A stretch of 64,000 nt of DNA, from positions 87,594 to 151,593 of the forward strand of contig CAXKVR010000243.1 of assembly GCA_964058845.1 (NCBI GenBank). The letters are read 5' to 3'. The notes beneath the pieces were generated by a model. The model saw nothing but the letters and a program-made list of their open reading frames with translations, was not told the DNA's origin and ran no database searches. The position numbers and the translations under genes were made by a program. The DNA comes from Carex sylvatica (lineage: Eukaryota > Streptophyta > Magnoliopsida > Poales > Cyperaceae). Positions 24,331-35,752 of the stretch are shown in pieces. The number at the start of each line of letters is the position of its first letter. The stretch's first letter is position 1.

Positions 24331-25980
24331 ACATGTTTGATATGGTTTTTATCATCAAGAAGACATCAAATATCTTGTATTTTTCATATAAAAATGATAG
24401 AATACATCTAGAATCAAGTTACTGCGTTTGTTTGATTTTAATTTGTAGAAAATGAAGAAAAAGGAGCAAAATGTGGACACATAAAGCCATAGTGTGGCCG
24501 CATCCAGCACTTAGACAAATATGAAGAATCCAACATTGAACAGAAGAAAATTCGAGTGCAGTGCGAATGCACTAGTCCTTGATGCGGTCATACTCAGTTT
24601 GCAGAAGTTAAAAATGGAAGGTTTGGAGCCCGTGCGGATGCAATGAGGCCGCACTCTGGTCGCATTCAGCCTAAAAAAATACATTTTCGATGATTTTTCT
24701 ATTTTCGGCACTCCTGGCCGCATCCCAAGGACCCAAATTAGAACACGCCATTTAGGAAAACATGTGTGACAATTATTTAGTAACTCCCCACGTCAATAGG
24801 TTCCAGAATGGATAGAACTTCGACTATAAAAGGATTGGAACTTTCCCATTCAAAGCATCTCTTCATCCATCTATACTTGGCATAAATTTCTTAACTCTTG
24901 GAAGCAAATCAAGGAAGAAGAAACGAAGATTTCAAAATGCGTAGGCAAGATTAAGGTTCTTCATCTAGAGAAGGGTGTAAACTATTTATCTATTTAATTT
25001 TTCTTTGTTTCAGCCAATTGTTGTAATGAATCTTTTGTGGAATATTTGCATCTCCACGATAGGCTAGTCTTCATCTCCACGAGGGGTTTAGATCTTTTAA
25101 CATTAACTTGTTTAATTTTATCTTACTCGGATCTTAGTTTTTATTATGATTGTTTGATTTGATGTTAATTTCTATGATTGATTTTTTGTGTTGATGCATG
25201 ATTTGTACTTGAATTGTAGTATCCCGTTTAGGTTTGATAGTCCCAAAGTAGATTAGGATCATATATGATAGTACCAAATTGTGAACACAAATATCTTATG
25301 ATTTGGATTAGAATTGACCAATTTGAAATCTAAACCGGAACTACATAAATTAGGGTTAGGATTTGATGAAGGACTTAAATCTTGAAGTCAAATTCCTAAT
25401 TAGGATCTCTTGAATTGAATGGATATTGGTACGAAGGACTTAATTGTGAAGTATCGATATCTAACGATAGGATAGACTAACGAGAACTTCATGGTCTAGA
25501 TAGCTAGGGTGAAGGACTTAATTATGAAATCTGAATTGTTTAGGCATGTTATAACTCACGAAAGTGACACTTTTTAACATTTTAGGTTAGAAATCTCGTC
25601 AAATTAAACATGAATTTAAACGAACCGAGTAAATAGGATTTGCAAGGGATTATAAACCGAATGCTCCTAGGTTTCCAATCCTTGAAAGCAATCAAAACTC
25701 TTTTTTACAGTTCAGTTTTAGTTTAATTATTAAAACCTCATCTTCTTCAGATATTGAACCCAACCATTAGGAATTTAGAACAAAACCTCCCAATTAACTT
25801 TTACTTTCTTTAATATTATGAAATTAATTAATAGAGTTAAAGATTAATATTTTTCGATATTTCCTGTAGATCGATACCTCAAGTACTACAAGGATTACAT
25901 TGTGTGCTTACAATCAACTAATCTTTGAGTATTAGATTTATAAATTTAAAAGTTCAAAAAAGTATAAAAATCAACATAAG
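24330..25980 (+). mobile_element. LTR-like sequence related in plan to the solo LTR at 31.3 kb
   Basis: The layout mirrors, on the opposite strand, the solo LTR at 31281-32710. Both have a near-start stretch with CAAGTTACTGC, a cluster of GC-rich GGCCGCAT-type words (about 24490-24725), a purine-rich GGAAGAAGAAACG tract, and three copies of a short phrase (GAAGGACTTAA at 25368, 25433 and 25511; spacing 65 and 78). Both end with a stretch containing AAGTACTAC. The exact ends and target duplication were not resolved. No coding is seen. Confidence 0.55.
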
Positions 25981-26374
25981 ATTCTATACACAAAATATAG
26001 GAGCAGATGATTACCATCAGACTCAAATTTGAGTTCATTGGACGCCAGACGCGTAGATATTTATCCCCAAATTGAAAAATATTTGCTGTTTTGAAAGCAG
26101 GAAAACCACTTTTTGTTACTGTAAATATTAAATAAACAAATAAATTAAAAATAATCTAATGAATCAAGAGTTGAAAATAAAATAAAAGGCTTTCTAAATA
26201 AATGTATATATGTGTGGCCATCAAACGATGCATGCCAGCGTCTTTTCGGCTCATTAGTCTTCGTTGATGCAAATTCAAAGGCCCCGGCCCTCTCTTTAGT
26301 CTAATCATACATTTGGTTTGCTTTCAATTATACAACTCTCTCTCTCTCTCTCTATCTATATATATATATATATA

Positions 26375-26753
26375 GAGGAGGGATCGGATGACATCTTTTT
26401 TTTTATGATATCGGATGACACCATTCATTTTCAAAGTTTTTAAAACTCAAACAGCCGATCCAAACCGTTCAAATTGATGGATATGTTAAAATGTGCCTGC
26501 AGATCAAATTTTATATTTTTCAGAATTTATTTACTATTTATTAAGTATTTAACAAAATCGCTATATTCAGACCGTTGAATTTTTGTACCCATCTGAATAA
26601 ATAGTAAAAAATTTCAGAAAAATATAAAATTTGATCTGCAAGCACATTTTAACATATCCATCAAGTTGAACGATTTGGATCGACCGTTTGGACTTTGAAA
26701 ATAGACGGTGTCATCTGATATCACTAAAAAAGAGTGTCATCCGATCCCTCCTC
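26375..26753. mobile_element. foldback element inserted in a TA microsatellite
   Basis: It begins GAGGAGGGATCGGATGACA and ends TGTCATCCGATCCCTCCTC, perfect inverse complements of about 19 bp, each bordered by (TA)n (26354-26374 and 26755-26780). The inner arms are also complementary (CCGATCCAAACCGTTCAA against TTGAACGATTTGGATCG). The plan is the same as at 11716-12201, with different terminal words. Confidence 0.85.
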
Positions 26754-27461
26754 GTATATATATATATATATATATATATTGATTATGTGTAAATCATGGA
26801 ATTGAAAACCAGCACTGTAAGCCATCAGTCGTGACGCACCAATTGCAACCATCAACAACCCGTGCATGCACATAGTTGATTCTCATCAACGACTTTTGAA
26901 AACATTTCTTGGTGGAATACTAACTAATTCATTCAATAAATAAATTCCGTTTAACTATTGTCAAATTATAACCAAACCAAATGGTATATATACCAATCTT
27001 TAAAAAGAAAACATAATATTAATATATTATAATGAACACAAACAATTAAACAATTATATATGATGAATTAATAATTAAGTCTCATGTAGTTCTATTTTAT
27101 GAAGAAAGACTCGTAGTAATAACCTTTGCAAATATTATAAATTTTAATGGACAACAATGAAATTATTTTAACCCCCTTTCTCCTCTACCTCCTTCCACCC
27201 ATGATCTATAAAATATTTAAATTAGTTGAATAATTCAGTGAACTAACTGAATCATAAACATAATTATCTAAATTCTAAATTATGTATATATATTTTTTTA
27301 ATGGAACCGATTTAATATCCATTTGCGATTTTTTTTTATCATTTCACAATGATTTCTCTATTTTTAGTGCTACATTTAAAACTATTTAAAACTAGAAGAT
27401 AATTGTATTACGCTGAATCATACAAATAGTATTGGTAACAGTACAAGTTAAGACATATATA

Positions 27462-27740
27462 GCAGCCCAAAATTTTTAAAAATACCATATTCTCAAAATT
27501 TTTTTGATAAATTAAAAGACAATGATTTTGTGAAATTTCGAAAAATAACATGGCTGCATCTAGAAAATGCGGCCACTTTTTTTTTTCCTTCTCGTGCGAC
27601 AGTTCAATCTATAAAAAAAAATGGGTGGCCGCATCTAGGGAATGCGGCCATGCTATTTTTCGAAATTTCACAGAATCGTGGTGTTTTAATTTATCATTTT
27701 TGGAAAAATGGTATATTTAAAAATTTCGGTATAGCCCTTG
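27462..27740. repeat. long hairpin with GC-rich ATGCGGCCA core
   Basis: The arms are complementary over about 120 bp: CAGCCCAAAATTTTTAAAAA on the left against AAAAATTTCGGTATAGCCC on the right, and GTGAAATTTCGAAAAATAAC against a CTATTTTTCGAAATTTCAC stretch. Near the centre, CATGGCTGCATCTAGAAAATGCGGCC appears again as GGTGGCCGCATCTAGGGAATGCGGCC. The predicted RNA would be a long near-perfect hairpin of small-RNA precursor type. It gives a spurious 71-codon ORF. Confidence 0.75.
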
Positions 27741-29782
27741 AATAATATATTTTCCAAATGTACAAGTTCCTCTATCATAACGCATGAGCTGATGTTATGA
27801 TGATTCTGATGTGAAAGTTTAATAATGCATGCACTATTATTGGGGTAGAGGGATGAAAAGCTAAGCAAAACTATACCAGTTATTGAGTTGTATAATTGTC
27901 TGTTCTGAATTCTGATAAAATACTCATTTGCAACAACAATTAATGCTTTGATATGGGATTATGGGTTCTCCGCTATCCAATTTTGGATAAAAAATATCAA
28001 CAAAGTTAACTTTACAACGATTAATAAAGACAATACATTTAAATCGGTTCGGTTGATATATATATATATATAAAAGATTCAATTAATGTTTCGCAGCAGA
28101 TATTTGAATCATTTAATTAATACAAGAAAATTTGCACATATTAGGAAAGCTTAATTTTTATTGTCCATACACTAGATATCTTTTTTTTTTTTATCACATA
28201 TTAGGCAAGTTTTTATTGTCCATTCACTTGTATCTAACAAAAGTTATAAAATAAAGATTTTCAAACCATCTTAATAAATAGTAAAAAAATTCTAAAAAAT
28301 ATAAAATTAAATTTGATCCCCAAACACATTTTAATATATATTGAACATCTAACGGTTTGGATTGATTGTTTGGACTTTGAAAATTGAAAAATCAAGTCAT
28401 TTGTTTTAGAGACTAGAAAAAAACGTTTTGAACTTAGCTAACGTTGGAACACCAATTACACAAGAATCAGTAGAATATTGATTAAACTAAGGTTATAAAC
28501 CCAAGAAAAATAATACTTCTTTTCATAATAAATAGTGAATCACATTTCACCGGCTTTCTTTGTATTTCGAAAGACTATAAGGTCCACATACCACATGATT
28601 TGTCCAACAAAACATACAAAACCATACCATGTAAAAAAATAAATTATAATAGATAAATGAGGAAAGTTCAAATGCACTATTATATTATTTTGTGTTTCAA
28701 TACGCTTCACATCTTTTATCTATGTTTTTAAAGTTTGAACAGTCAATTTGAACCGCTCAACATGATATTCTTAATAAAATATGTTTGGAGACCAAATCTA
28801 ATATTTTATTATTATGTGGAGCATATTGGAGCGCAAAATCATGATACATTTGAACCCTTATCTAGATAAATATCAATAAACATTATATATAGGTCAGGAA
28901 AGGACACACTGCATTAGCATTCTATTTTTATTCAATCACCAATTTCATCTATATAATCTATACCACTTCATCCAAAAATTAAGTGCTTGTAAAATCAATA
29001 CATCATGGATCTTTAATTTCATGACAACTTGGATGAAGATCCTACTGATCCTCAAACACTAGAGCATTGATTTTGATGTTATGAACCTAGCTAATTGCTG
29101 GCATTTAATTTAAGGAATCTTTACAAACTATTTGATGTTTTCTAAAACGCAGAATTAGCTGCAAAAACTGGAAATGTAAAACAGATCCCCAAGTCATCGA
29201 ACAAACTCTGCCTTCTGCTTCACTTTTCAAAATTCGTGCACTTCACTTTTTAAATTTCTTATCATTACAAACATTACTGGACTTCTTCTTTTATTTCATT
29301 TTTTCTGCGGCTGGGTCATTGTAGAAAATAGGCGACATGCTTCTCAAAATTTTTTAATAAATAGATAAAAGAACTCTCTAAAAAATAAAATCTGCCTCTT
29401 GAGGTTTTCTTTTTCCAAGTATTTCTTTGAAGAAATGGGATCATAATGATGCTCTCCAATTCATTGGTCTTTTCTTTTCTCTAATAATAGCATAACCAGC
29501 ATGGCCAAAGAAATCTACCATAATCCATTGATTCTTCTTGATTTAGTTCGTACTAAAATTTGGTATCTCACTATTTTAGTAAAATCAGCTGATCTGCACC
29601 TCTGTCTTTGTCTAATCTTACCATTAGTACCTAGAGTTTGTTTTCAGATTTGAACTAGCTAAATTTTCATAATACAAGACGATTTATATATCTTGACGAT
29701 CGAGCCTGAGAAACGGTGATGCAACTAAAATTGCATTTAGGAACTGATCTCTCTTATTTTAATAACCAAGCAGAGAAGAATC
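27741..29782. other. intergenic upstream of the F-box gene
   Basis: It contains half of a CCAAACCGTT foldback element at about 28255-28400. A block at about 28900-29075 (CATCATGGATCTTTAATTTC, AAGATCCTACTGATCC, ACTAGAGCATTGATTTTGATG) recurs in modified form at about 34190-34560, a dispersed duplicate of unknown origin. The last few hundred bases would include the F-box promoter; no element was called. Confidence 0.5.
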
Positions 29783-30862
29783 ATGCAAAAACATCCGTGC
29801 GCGCGTAATAGCAAGGTCTTCTTTTTTGATTGGTCCAGCTTCCCTTCAGAGCTTCTCTTTCTCATATGTCAAAAGCTTGAACATCTCACTGATTTCATCC
29901 ATTTTCGTTCTGTATGTACGAGTTGGCGCTTGTCTGCTCCTCGCTCTGTTGCACATGCTCAGTTACCCTGGCTTATCAATCTCCGTAAACTTCATTTATA
30001 CGATGCATGTGTTTACTCACTCTCGTCTTGCAAATTCTATGACGTTCAAATTCCTGAAAATGTTAAAAAGAAAAAGCTCATAGGACCAGGGCAAACCTAT
30101 GTTCTCGCGCGTGACTGCACAAATAATTCTGTGTCCCTTTTCAACCCAATCAGTGGTGAAGAGCACCATCTTCCACCTCTACCAGCAAGTTTTCGCACGC
30201 TCCTTCCTCTACGCCTTGGACCAAACCCACACAAGGATGGCATTATATTGCTTTGCTCAAATTGTACTTTTTGGGATAGTTTTATCACCTTTTGTCAAAC
30301 AAATATTAATGGTGAGAAGTGGTCAATGCTTGAAGTTAAATGTGAAAAAAGATATTTCACAGGGACTAGTTCATGTGCATTCTACAACGGATTGTACTTT
30401 TTAAATTCGGAGAGGGGATCACCGACATATATTATAAATGCAGAGAAAGGTCAGGTGGTGTCCGTTATTGAACCACCACCTGGATTGCCATGGTGTGACT
30501 ATATAGTCGAGTCATTTGGAGATATCCTGCGGGTTCAAGTGAACAATGTTTCAGGTCTTTGCTTTCGTATTTATAGGCTAGACGACTATGGAGGTTGGAA
30601 TGCTAGGTGGATTGAGATGAGAAGCATTGGCGACCGAATTTTATTTTTGGGGGGATATTTGGAAGTATATTGGACTGGTTTCAGCTTGAGGAGCTGTAAT
30701 ATAAAAGGATCCATAGGAAACTGTATCTACTTGCGAACACTTGGAATTTACGTCAAAGACTTGCTTACTTTAGCTGTATGCCGTTATGACCTCGAAAACA
30801 AGAGAACAGAGTTCTTGCCTTGCTCCCAGCCGCTTGTTGATGTCTGGTTCGTGCCTAGCTAG
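29783..30862 (+). CDS. F-box protein with C-terminal DUF295 (KIB-type) domain
   Basis: An intact single-exon gene of 359 residues. Residues about 16-52 form the F-box (DWSSFPSELLFLICQKL, then FRSVCTSWRL), which in this family docks onto the SKP1 subunit of an SCF ubiquitin ligase. The rest matches the DUF295 or KIB1-4 beta-propeller type: a central SLFNPISGEEHHLPPLP, and at the C-terminus ILFLGGYLEVY, GNCIYLRTLG, a YDLE motif and VWFVPS. It would be a substrate-recognition subunit; the target is unknown. The start is the first ATG after in-frame stops and lies at the usual distance before the F-box. The stop falls in a TAGCTAGCTAGCTAG run. These families are large and fast-evolving, so a symbol cannot be given. 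Confidence 0.94.
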   Translation: MQKHPCARNSKVFFFDWSSFPSELLFLICQKLEHLTDFIHFRSVCTSWRLSAPRSVAHAQLPWLINLRKLHLYDACVYSLSSCKFYDVQIPENVKKKKLIGPGQTYVLARDCTNNSVSLFNPISGEEHHLPPLPASFRTLLPLRLGPNPHKDGIILLCSNCTFWDSFITFCQTNINGEKWSMLEVKCEKRYFTGTSSCAFYNGLYFLNSERGSPTYIINAEKGQVVSVIEPPPGLPWCDYIVESFGDILRVQVNNVSGLCFRIYRLDDYGGWNARWIEMRSIGDRILFLGGYLEVYWTGFSLRSCNIKGSIGNCIYLRTLGIYVKDLLTLAVCRYDLENKRTEFLPCSQPLVDVWFVPS

Positions 30863-31275
30863 CTAGCTAGCTAGTCTCCCTTAATCAACAGAAATTAAGA
30901 ATATTTCAAACTTCAAATCTACATTTAATTATTCTTGTCAATTTATCTTTTTTCTCATTTTTTTTTGCTACTTTTCTTGTACTTGAAGTATAATGAAAAG
31001 ATTCAATCTTCTCATTTTTATTATCCGGTCCCTTTTCCTTTGTTTAACTAGGTTGAAAATCGATTCTACTTCCTTACTCTTGAAATTTATGTTTTATTTT
31101 TTTTACTTTTCAATTTATATTTTTTTTTTCAATTTGTTGGTTAATTGCAGAAGGAATAGAAGTTAATTGATACACAAAAGGAGACAAATTACCGAAATCA
31201 GAAAATAGATGTTAATTGAATTGAATATATTTGTCTCCATCTACATTAGGATCTTATTTAATATATAATTATAAT
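30863..31275. other. 3' flank of the F-box gene
   Basis: The sequence is AT-rich. AATGAAAAGATTC near 30990 could serve as a weak polyadenylation region. No other feature is seen. Confidence 0.4.
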
Positions 31276-31280
31276 ATTAG

Positions 31281-32710
31281 TGATGTGAGATTTCTATATC
31301 TCTTATGCAAGTAATAAATCCTAGTTTATACTCAATTTGGTTGCAAGTATACAATCTAGTCAAGTAGTACTTAGGGATCGTCTCCACAGGGACAAGTCGA
31401 AATATCAATTATAACCTAACGATTTAATTTAGTAAAAGCGAAATAAAAAGTATTTTGTTTGTTTAAGAGGTTTGTTTGGTAGTGATTGAACTGAATTAAA
31501 CTAAAGTCTTAAAGCGAAATTTTGTTTTAAACAAGTAAGAGAAATTAGGGTTTTTTAGGGTTCCTATCCACTAATGTCATGATTAATTGGTTTGTTAAAT
31601 TTGATCTTATATTTATGAAGGCACAGTTGGATGTTGTAGGTACAAAGTGATATCTCTATATTAATACCATCTTCAAATTAGAATAAACGTCACCTCTCGG
31701 TACTTGGCTACACTAATCTAAAGTCATTAAGTTCTTACTGTCCCAATTGATCTAGAAAGCTATTCGTCACCTCTCGGTACTTGGCACAATTCCCTAAACT
31801 ATTGGGTGAAGCCCGTATAAGACACGCGTCACCTCTCGGTACTTAGCCTATCGAATACCCTATTCTTTATGGTCAAGACTTAATATTCAATTTCTCAATT
31901 GCAAATACCAAATCCTAAGATTTCATGTGATTTCGATTAAGTCTTCACAATCAATTAAAATAAAGAATAGATCATAATAAAGAACAAGAAGATATGAAAT
32001 AAAACCAACTAAATCATAACAAAAGTTTCAATTACAGCCCTAATTAACCCTAGAAAAGCCTTTAGCCAATCATGACTAAAGCACAAATGAAATTAAAAGA
32101 GTTCAAAGAGTTCCAGAGGAAAGAAAAAACAATAAAACCGATTGATCAATGATCTTCTTTTTCTCCTTTTTCTCCTCTCTTTTCTCTCTTCTTTTCTGTC
32201 TAAAAACTGTCTAATTTTCGTCCCTAACCGTTCTTTTTTTTTTTTCCAATTCTAAAATAAATAACTAAAAAAATAGCAAATTCGGGCTCTGAACCGACTT
32301 ATTGCGGGCCGCAATCAATTCTATTGCGGACCGCAATGAATGGAGGCAGTTAATAACTTGTCGCGCAGAAACTGTAGAAGTCATTGCGGGCCGCAACCAA
32401 TTCTATTGCGGGCCGCAATGAATGTGCAAGAATAAAAGGGGCTCTGTCTTGTTTTGTTGCGGACCGCAATGAGAATCATTTCGGGCCGCAATAACATTGA
32501 CAGTTGCTCCAATCTTCGTGCTGACTTGCTATAAATCACCCGTTTTGCTCCGTTAAGCTCCAAATACTTGATTACCTGTAAAATAAACATAACTAGGGCA
32601 GTAACTTGAACTTTCGGACATTTTAACCTAATTAAACCTAATTTAATCAAAACGTGGTTTAATTTACATAACTAACCCTAGATTTCAATAGATACAATTT
32701 TGACTTATCA
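31281..32710 (-). mobile_element. solo LTR (1430 bp) with 5-bp target duplication
   Basis: On the + strand it starts TGATGTGAG and ends GACTTATCA, giving TG...CA ends with a 4-bp terminal inversion (TGAT). It is flanked by a perfect 5-bp repeat, ATTAG, at 31276-31280 and 32711-32715. A 5-bp duplication with TG...CA ends is the LTR-retrotransposon pattern; with no internal domain or second LTR here, it is a solo LTR. Comparison with 24.3-26.0 kb suggests minus-strand orientation. Inside are three copies of CGTCACCTCTCGGTACTT (31688, 31765, 31827) and six copies of a 15-bp palindrome (see the separate entry). Confidence 0.82.
32301..32492. repeat. six ATTGCGGNCCGCAAT palindromes in three doublets
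   Basis: 15-bp palindromic words start at 32301, 32323, 32382, 32405, 32456 and 32478. Most are exact ATTGCGG(G/A)CCGCAAT; the third ends CAAC, the fifth begins GTTG and the sixth reads ATTTCGG. Within-pair spacing is 22, 23 and 22 bp, and pair-to-pair spacing is 81 and 74 bp. They lie inside the solo LTR, in what would be its upstream (U3) half if the minus orientation is right. Confidence 0.88.
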
Positions 32711-32715
32711 ATTAG

Positions 32716-33439
32716 CTGAACTAAGTTAATTAAATTAATAATTAACAACTATGAAGTATCACGCGGTATCACAAATGAGGGAGAACTGAAATTAATGTCA
32801 TAATTAACAAGTATGATATTCATTTCTTAACTCTTATTCCCTTCATTTTCTTTCCCCACCTGTGCTATCTGAATTCCTTTCCTCCTGTACTAAATCTCTC
32901 AGTATCTCCTCCTCATCTTCGCTTCTTCAATGTCATTTCAATCACTAGTCAACTTGGCTTATGAAGATGGAAGATACCTTAGAACCTAAACTTATACAGG
33001 ACTCAGAGCTCGTATCCAAAGAAAAAGAGAGATGTAGATGTAAGTTCCTAATAAAATCACTCACATTCAAAATTGAGTAAGTTCAGTTTATAATTATGTT
33101 ATTTTGTGCAAACTAACAAAATCGAGTAAGTCTCACGTACTGTCTTAATTTCTCCTCTGTCTATCCCACATTATTGCATTTTATAATCTCAATGACATTA
33201 GTCATTATAAATAGACCACGGTTTCTTATTGTTGTAAATAATTTTATGTGCTATTTAACTAATTTGTAAAACATATAATTATTGAATTTTACAGTTTTTC
33301 TGGTTGAGATAATGCAGGTTTAACAGTTATGATCAAAGATCAAAGCAAGTTAATAATTCATATTATGATAAGTTAGCGTAACAAGTCGCGTCTGAAAGTC
33401 AACAAAAGTCAATATGCATATTTGAAGTTATTTGTGATT
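32716..33439. other. intergenic, no supported gene
   Basis: AT-rich sequence between the solo LTR and the copia remnant. Part of the right side could be LTR of the copia element, but no TG end was resolved. Confidence 0.4.
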
Positions 33440-34065
33440 AAATTAGGGTCTACCTTCTCTCACGGAGAGGTCCCTCTTTTATATTAATGCATTCTTACAA
33501 ATAGGTCCTTACAACATTCACTAATTAACTTATTACATCTAAGTCAACGCTCCCTCTCAAGATGGGCGATAGATACCAATCATCCCCATCTTATTACAAA
33601 AGATATCATACTCTCTAGAGCCTAATCATTTTGTTAAATAATCAGCTAATTGCTCTTCTGATTTCACATAACTCAAAGTCAGAATTCCTCTATTCAGTTG
33701 CTCCTTGATAAAGAATCATTCAATCTCCACATGTTTAGTGCGATCATGTTGAATTTGATTGTTTCGTCGATTTGTTGTCACACCAAAGTTGCAGGGAGTC
33801 TCCTTTAAACAAGTAGTGCAGCTCAGATAACATGTCTCTCACCCACATCAATTCGCACAGACTAATTGCCATAGTCCTGTACTCGGCCTCAGCTGTAGAC
33901 CTAGCCACCACATCTTACTTCTTGCTACGCCAAGATACGAGATTACCTCCAACAAATACACAATAGCCTGTAGTGGATCTACGATCATCCATACAACTCG
34001 CCCAATTAGCATCACAATAGCCTTCAATTCTCAGATATCTATAACTCCTGAACCATAACCCCTTT
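33440..34065 (-). pseudogene. Ty1-copia retrotransposon 3' fragment (RNase H)
   Basis: Minus-strand translation gives the copia RNase H signature with breaks. Motifs include GYCDANWASCMDDRRSTTGY, VFVGGNLVSWRSKK, VARSTAEAEYRTMA, ELMWVRDMLSEL and LWCDNK. A stop interrupts the SKK-D-VVARST region (TAA in place of a Gln-like codon), and further stops and frame changes follow. Downstream on the minus strand, CTTGAGAGGGAGCG is a plausible polypurine tract before the 3' LTR (starting near 33545). Protease, integrase and reverse transcriptase are absent. It is a dead remnant. Confidence 0.85.
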
Positions 34066-35115
34066 CCCGAGTTTTCTTTAATTACCTAAGAATTATGAGA
34101 ACTGCCTCCATATGCTGCTTTCTTGGATCATGCATATATATCTACTCACCGCACTTATTTAGTATTTTATGAAGGTAATGGAACTATATAAACTATTCCA
34201 CTTCATCCAAATTAAAATTAAGTGGTTGTAAAATGAATGTAGCAAGTAACTTAAATGCACCAATTAGTCATAACATGACAATAGTGATTAAATTTACTCA
34301 TATGATGGTCCAATATGCACAATTCGTACATTGAAATTATATATGCTCCAAATCCAGAGTCATGCCTCACCTGTTGCTTGTTGTCTCCTAAAAACTCAAC
34401 TCCTGTAAATCTCTAATGGTGCCCACCATCGCCAAGTCCCTACTCTGTGCCTCCGCCTTCACTGCCACATCATGGATCTTAAATTCCTTCACAACATGGA
34501 TCAAGATCCTACTGATCCCTAATTACTAGAGCATTTATTTTGAGGTGCATGCACCACCCCCTGATTTGCCTTGACCCTCTACGGCTCTACCTCCCCATTT
34601 GCCAATGACACGTACTGCATTAGCATTGATTTTTGTTTGTAATTTTCTTACTATTTTTTTAGATAGATATAAAATTATTATTTTCAGGTAATTATTGACC
34701 AATCAAAACAGTGATTTTGTTCCTATTTAAAAAATAATAAACTTTTTTTTAATTTTTTTTATGTTATTCCCCACCATATATCACAGCCATTGTTTTTTTT
34801 TAATAATTAAAATCTAAAACATCGATTTTATCATAAAAATAAAAAATAAAATCACAATAATTAATACTGTTTTAAATATTCATTAATCGGTATATTTGTT
34901 AAAAAAAAACACCATAAAATAAAAACTCTTGCAATAGAGTTTTCACTGGTTGAACTTTATCCGATCGGAAAGAACCAATATTAAAAGAATCAATATTTAA
35001 TTTAATGATAAAATATAACGCTTTCTATGTAAAAAATCTTTATAAATATTAGATTTTACCAAGTTAAATCTCTATTTTTATCTGTAAAAAAAACTTTATC
35101 TAATAAGAAATCACA
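34066..35115. other. intergenic; dispersed duplicate of the 28.9-29.1 kb block
   Basis: About 34190-34560 repeats words of 28900-29075 (CACTTCATCCAAA, TTAAGTGGTTGTAAAATGAA, ATCATGGATCTTAAATTCC, CAAGATCCTACTGATCC), with a CT-rich insertion between them. No coding frame is supported. Confidence 0.5.
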
Positions 35116-35124
35116 TATCCAGAC

Positions 35125-35308
35125 GAGTGCCTATCCTCTGAGATATCTCAACTTTTGCGTGACCGACGTGTCCGGTGCATGTCTATTCGGGGATGATGGA
35201 GGGGGTCAGTATTATGTGTGCTTTGAGATTCGCATAGAATGTATTTAAACGGTTGAGATTTTCCATGAAGTCACGCAAAGTTTGAGATATCTCAGACGAT
35301 ACGAATTC
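35125..35308. mobile_element. Mutator-like MITE, copy 4
   Basis: 184 bp with family ends GAGTGCCTATCCTCTGAGAT and, read inwards, GAATTCGTATCGTCTGAGAT. A perfect 9-bp repeat, TATCCAGAC, stands at 35116-35124 and 35309-35317. It shares the core words GACCGACGTGTCCGGTGC and TTTGAGATTCGCATAGAA with copies 1-3. Confidence 0.93.
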
Positions 35309-35539
35309 TATCCAGACTAGCTAGACCAAGTGGGTCAAACAGGTCACATGAATGGTTAGTTCTGGATCTCTGTAATTATGGCAAATCAAGTTAGCTTCTC
35401 TGTGTTAGCATCTTTTTTTTTTTTTGATTTTTTTTTTTGAATTTATAGCTATTGTAGTTAGATACATCTTGTTTAGCATCAGGTTTCTAGTTTGAATCTC
35501 TGTTGGGTTGGTTTCTGTTTTTACTTTACTGCTAACACA

Positions 35540-35744
35540 AACATGCTCTTAAAAAAAAATATATATATAATATTTCAGTTTGAACCGATCAAACTGAACA
35601 AATCGAAATACACCTTTGGTTCGCTTCGGTTCAGTTGATAGGCTAAACCGGTTTGGTTCGGTTCTAATTTTGAAACTGAAATAAAACTTTGGTTTGCCTA
35701 CTTCAGTTCAATTTCAACCGAACCGAATCGATGAACACCCCTAT
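35540..35744. repeat. degraded hAT-like end with GGTTCGGTTC-type words
   Basis: It ends GATGAACACCCCTA, a typical inverse of TAGGGGTGTTCATC hAT ends. The interior repeats GGTTCGGTT, TTCAGTT and AACCGAACC words. The matching left end was not found, so it is probably truncated. Confidence 0.5.
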
Positions 35745-35752
35745 ATCCAGAC

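Noticed and set aside
32301..32492. CRISPR-like reading of the regularly spaced palindromes
   Set aside because: Plant nuclear context, uneven pair spacing, no cas genes, and location inside an LTR. These are LTR motifs.
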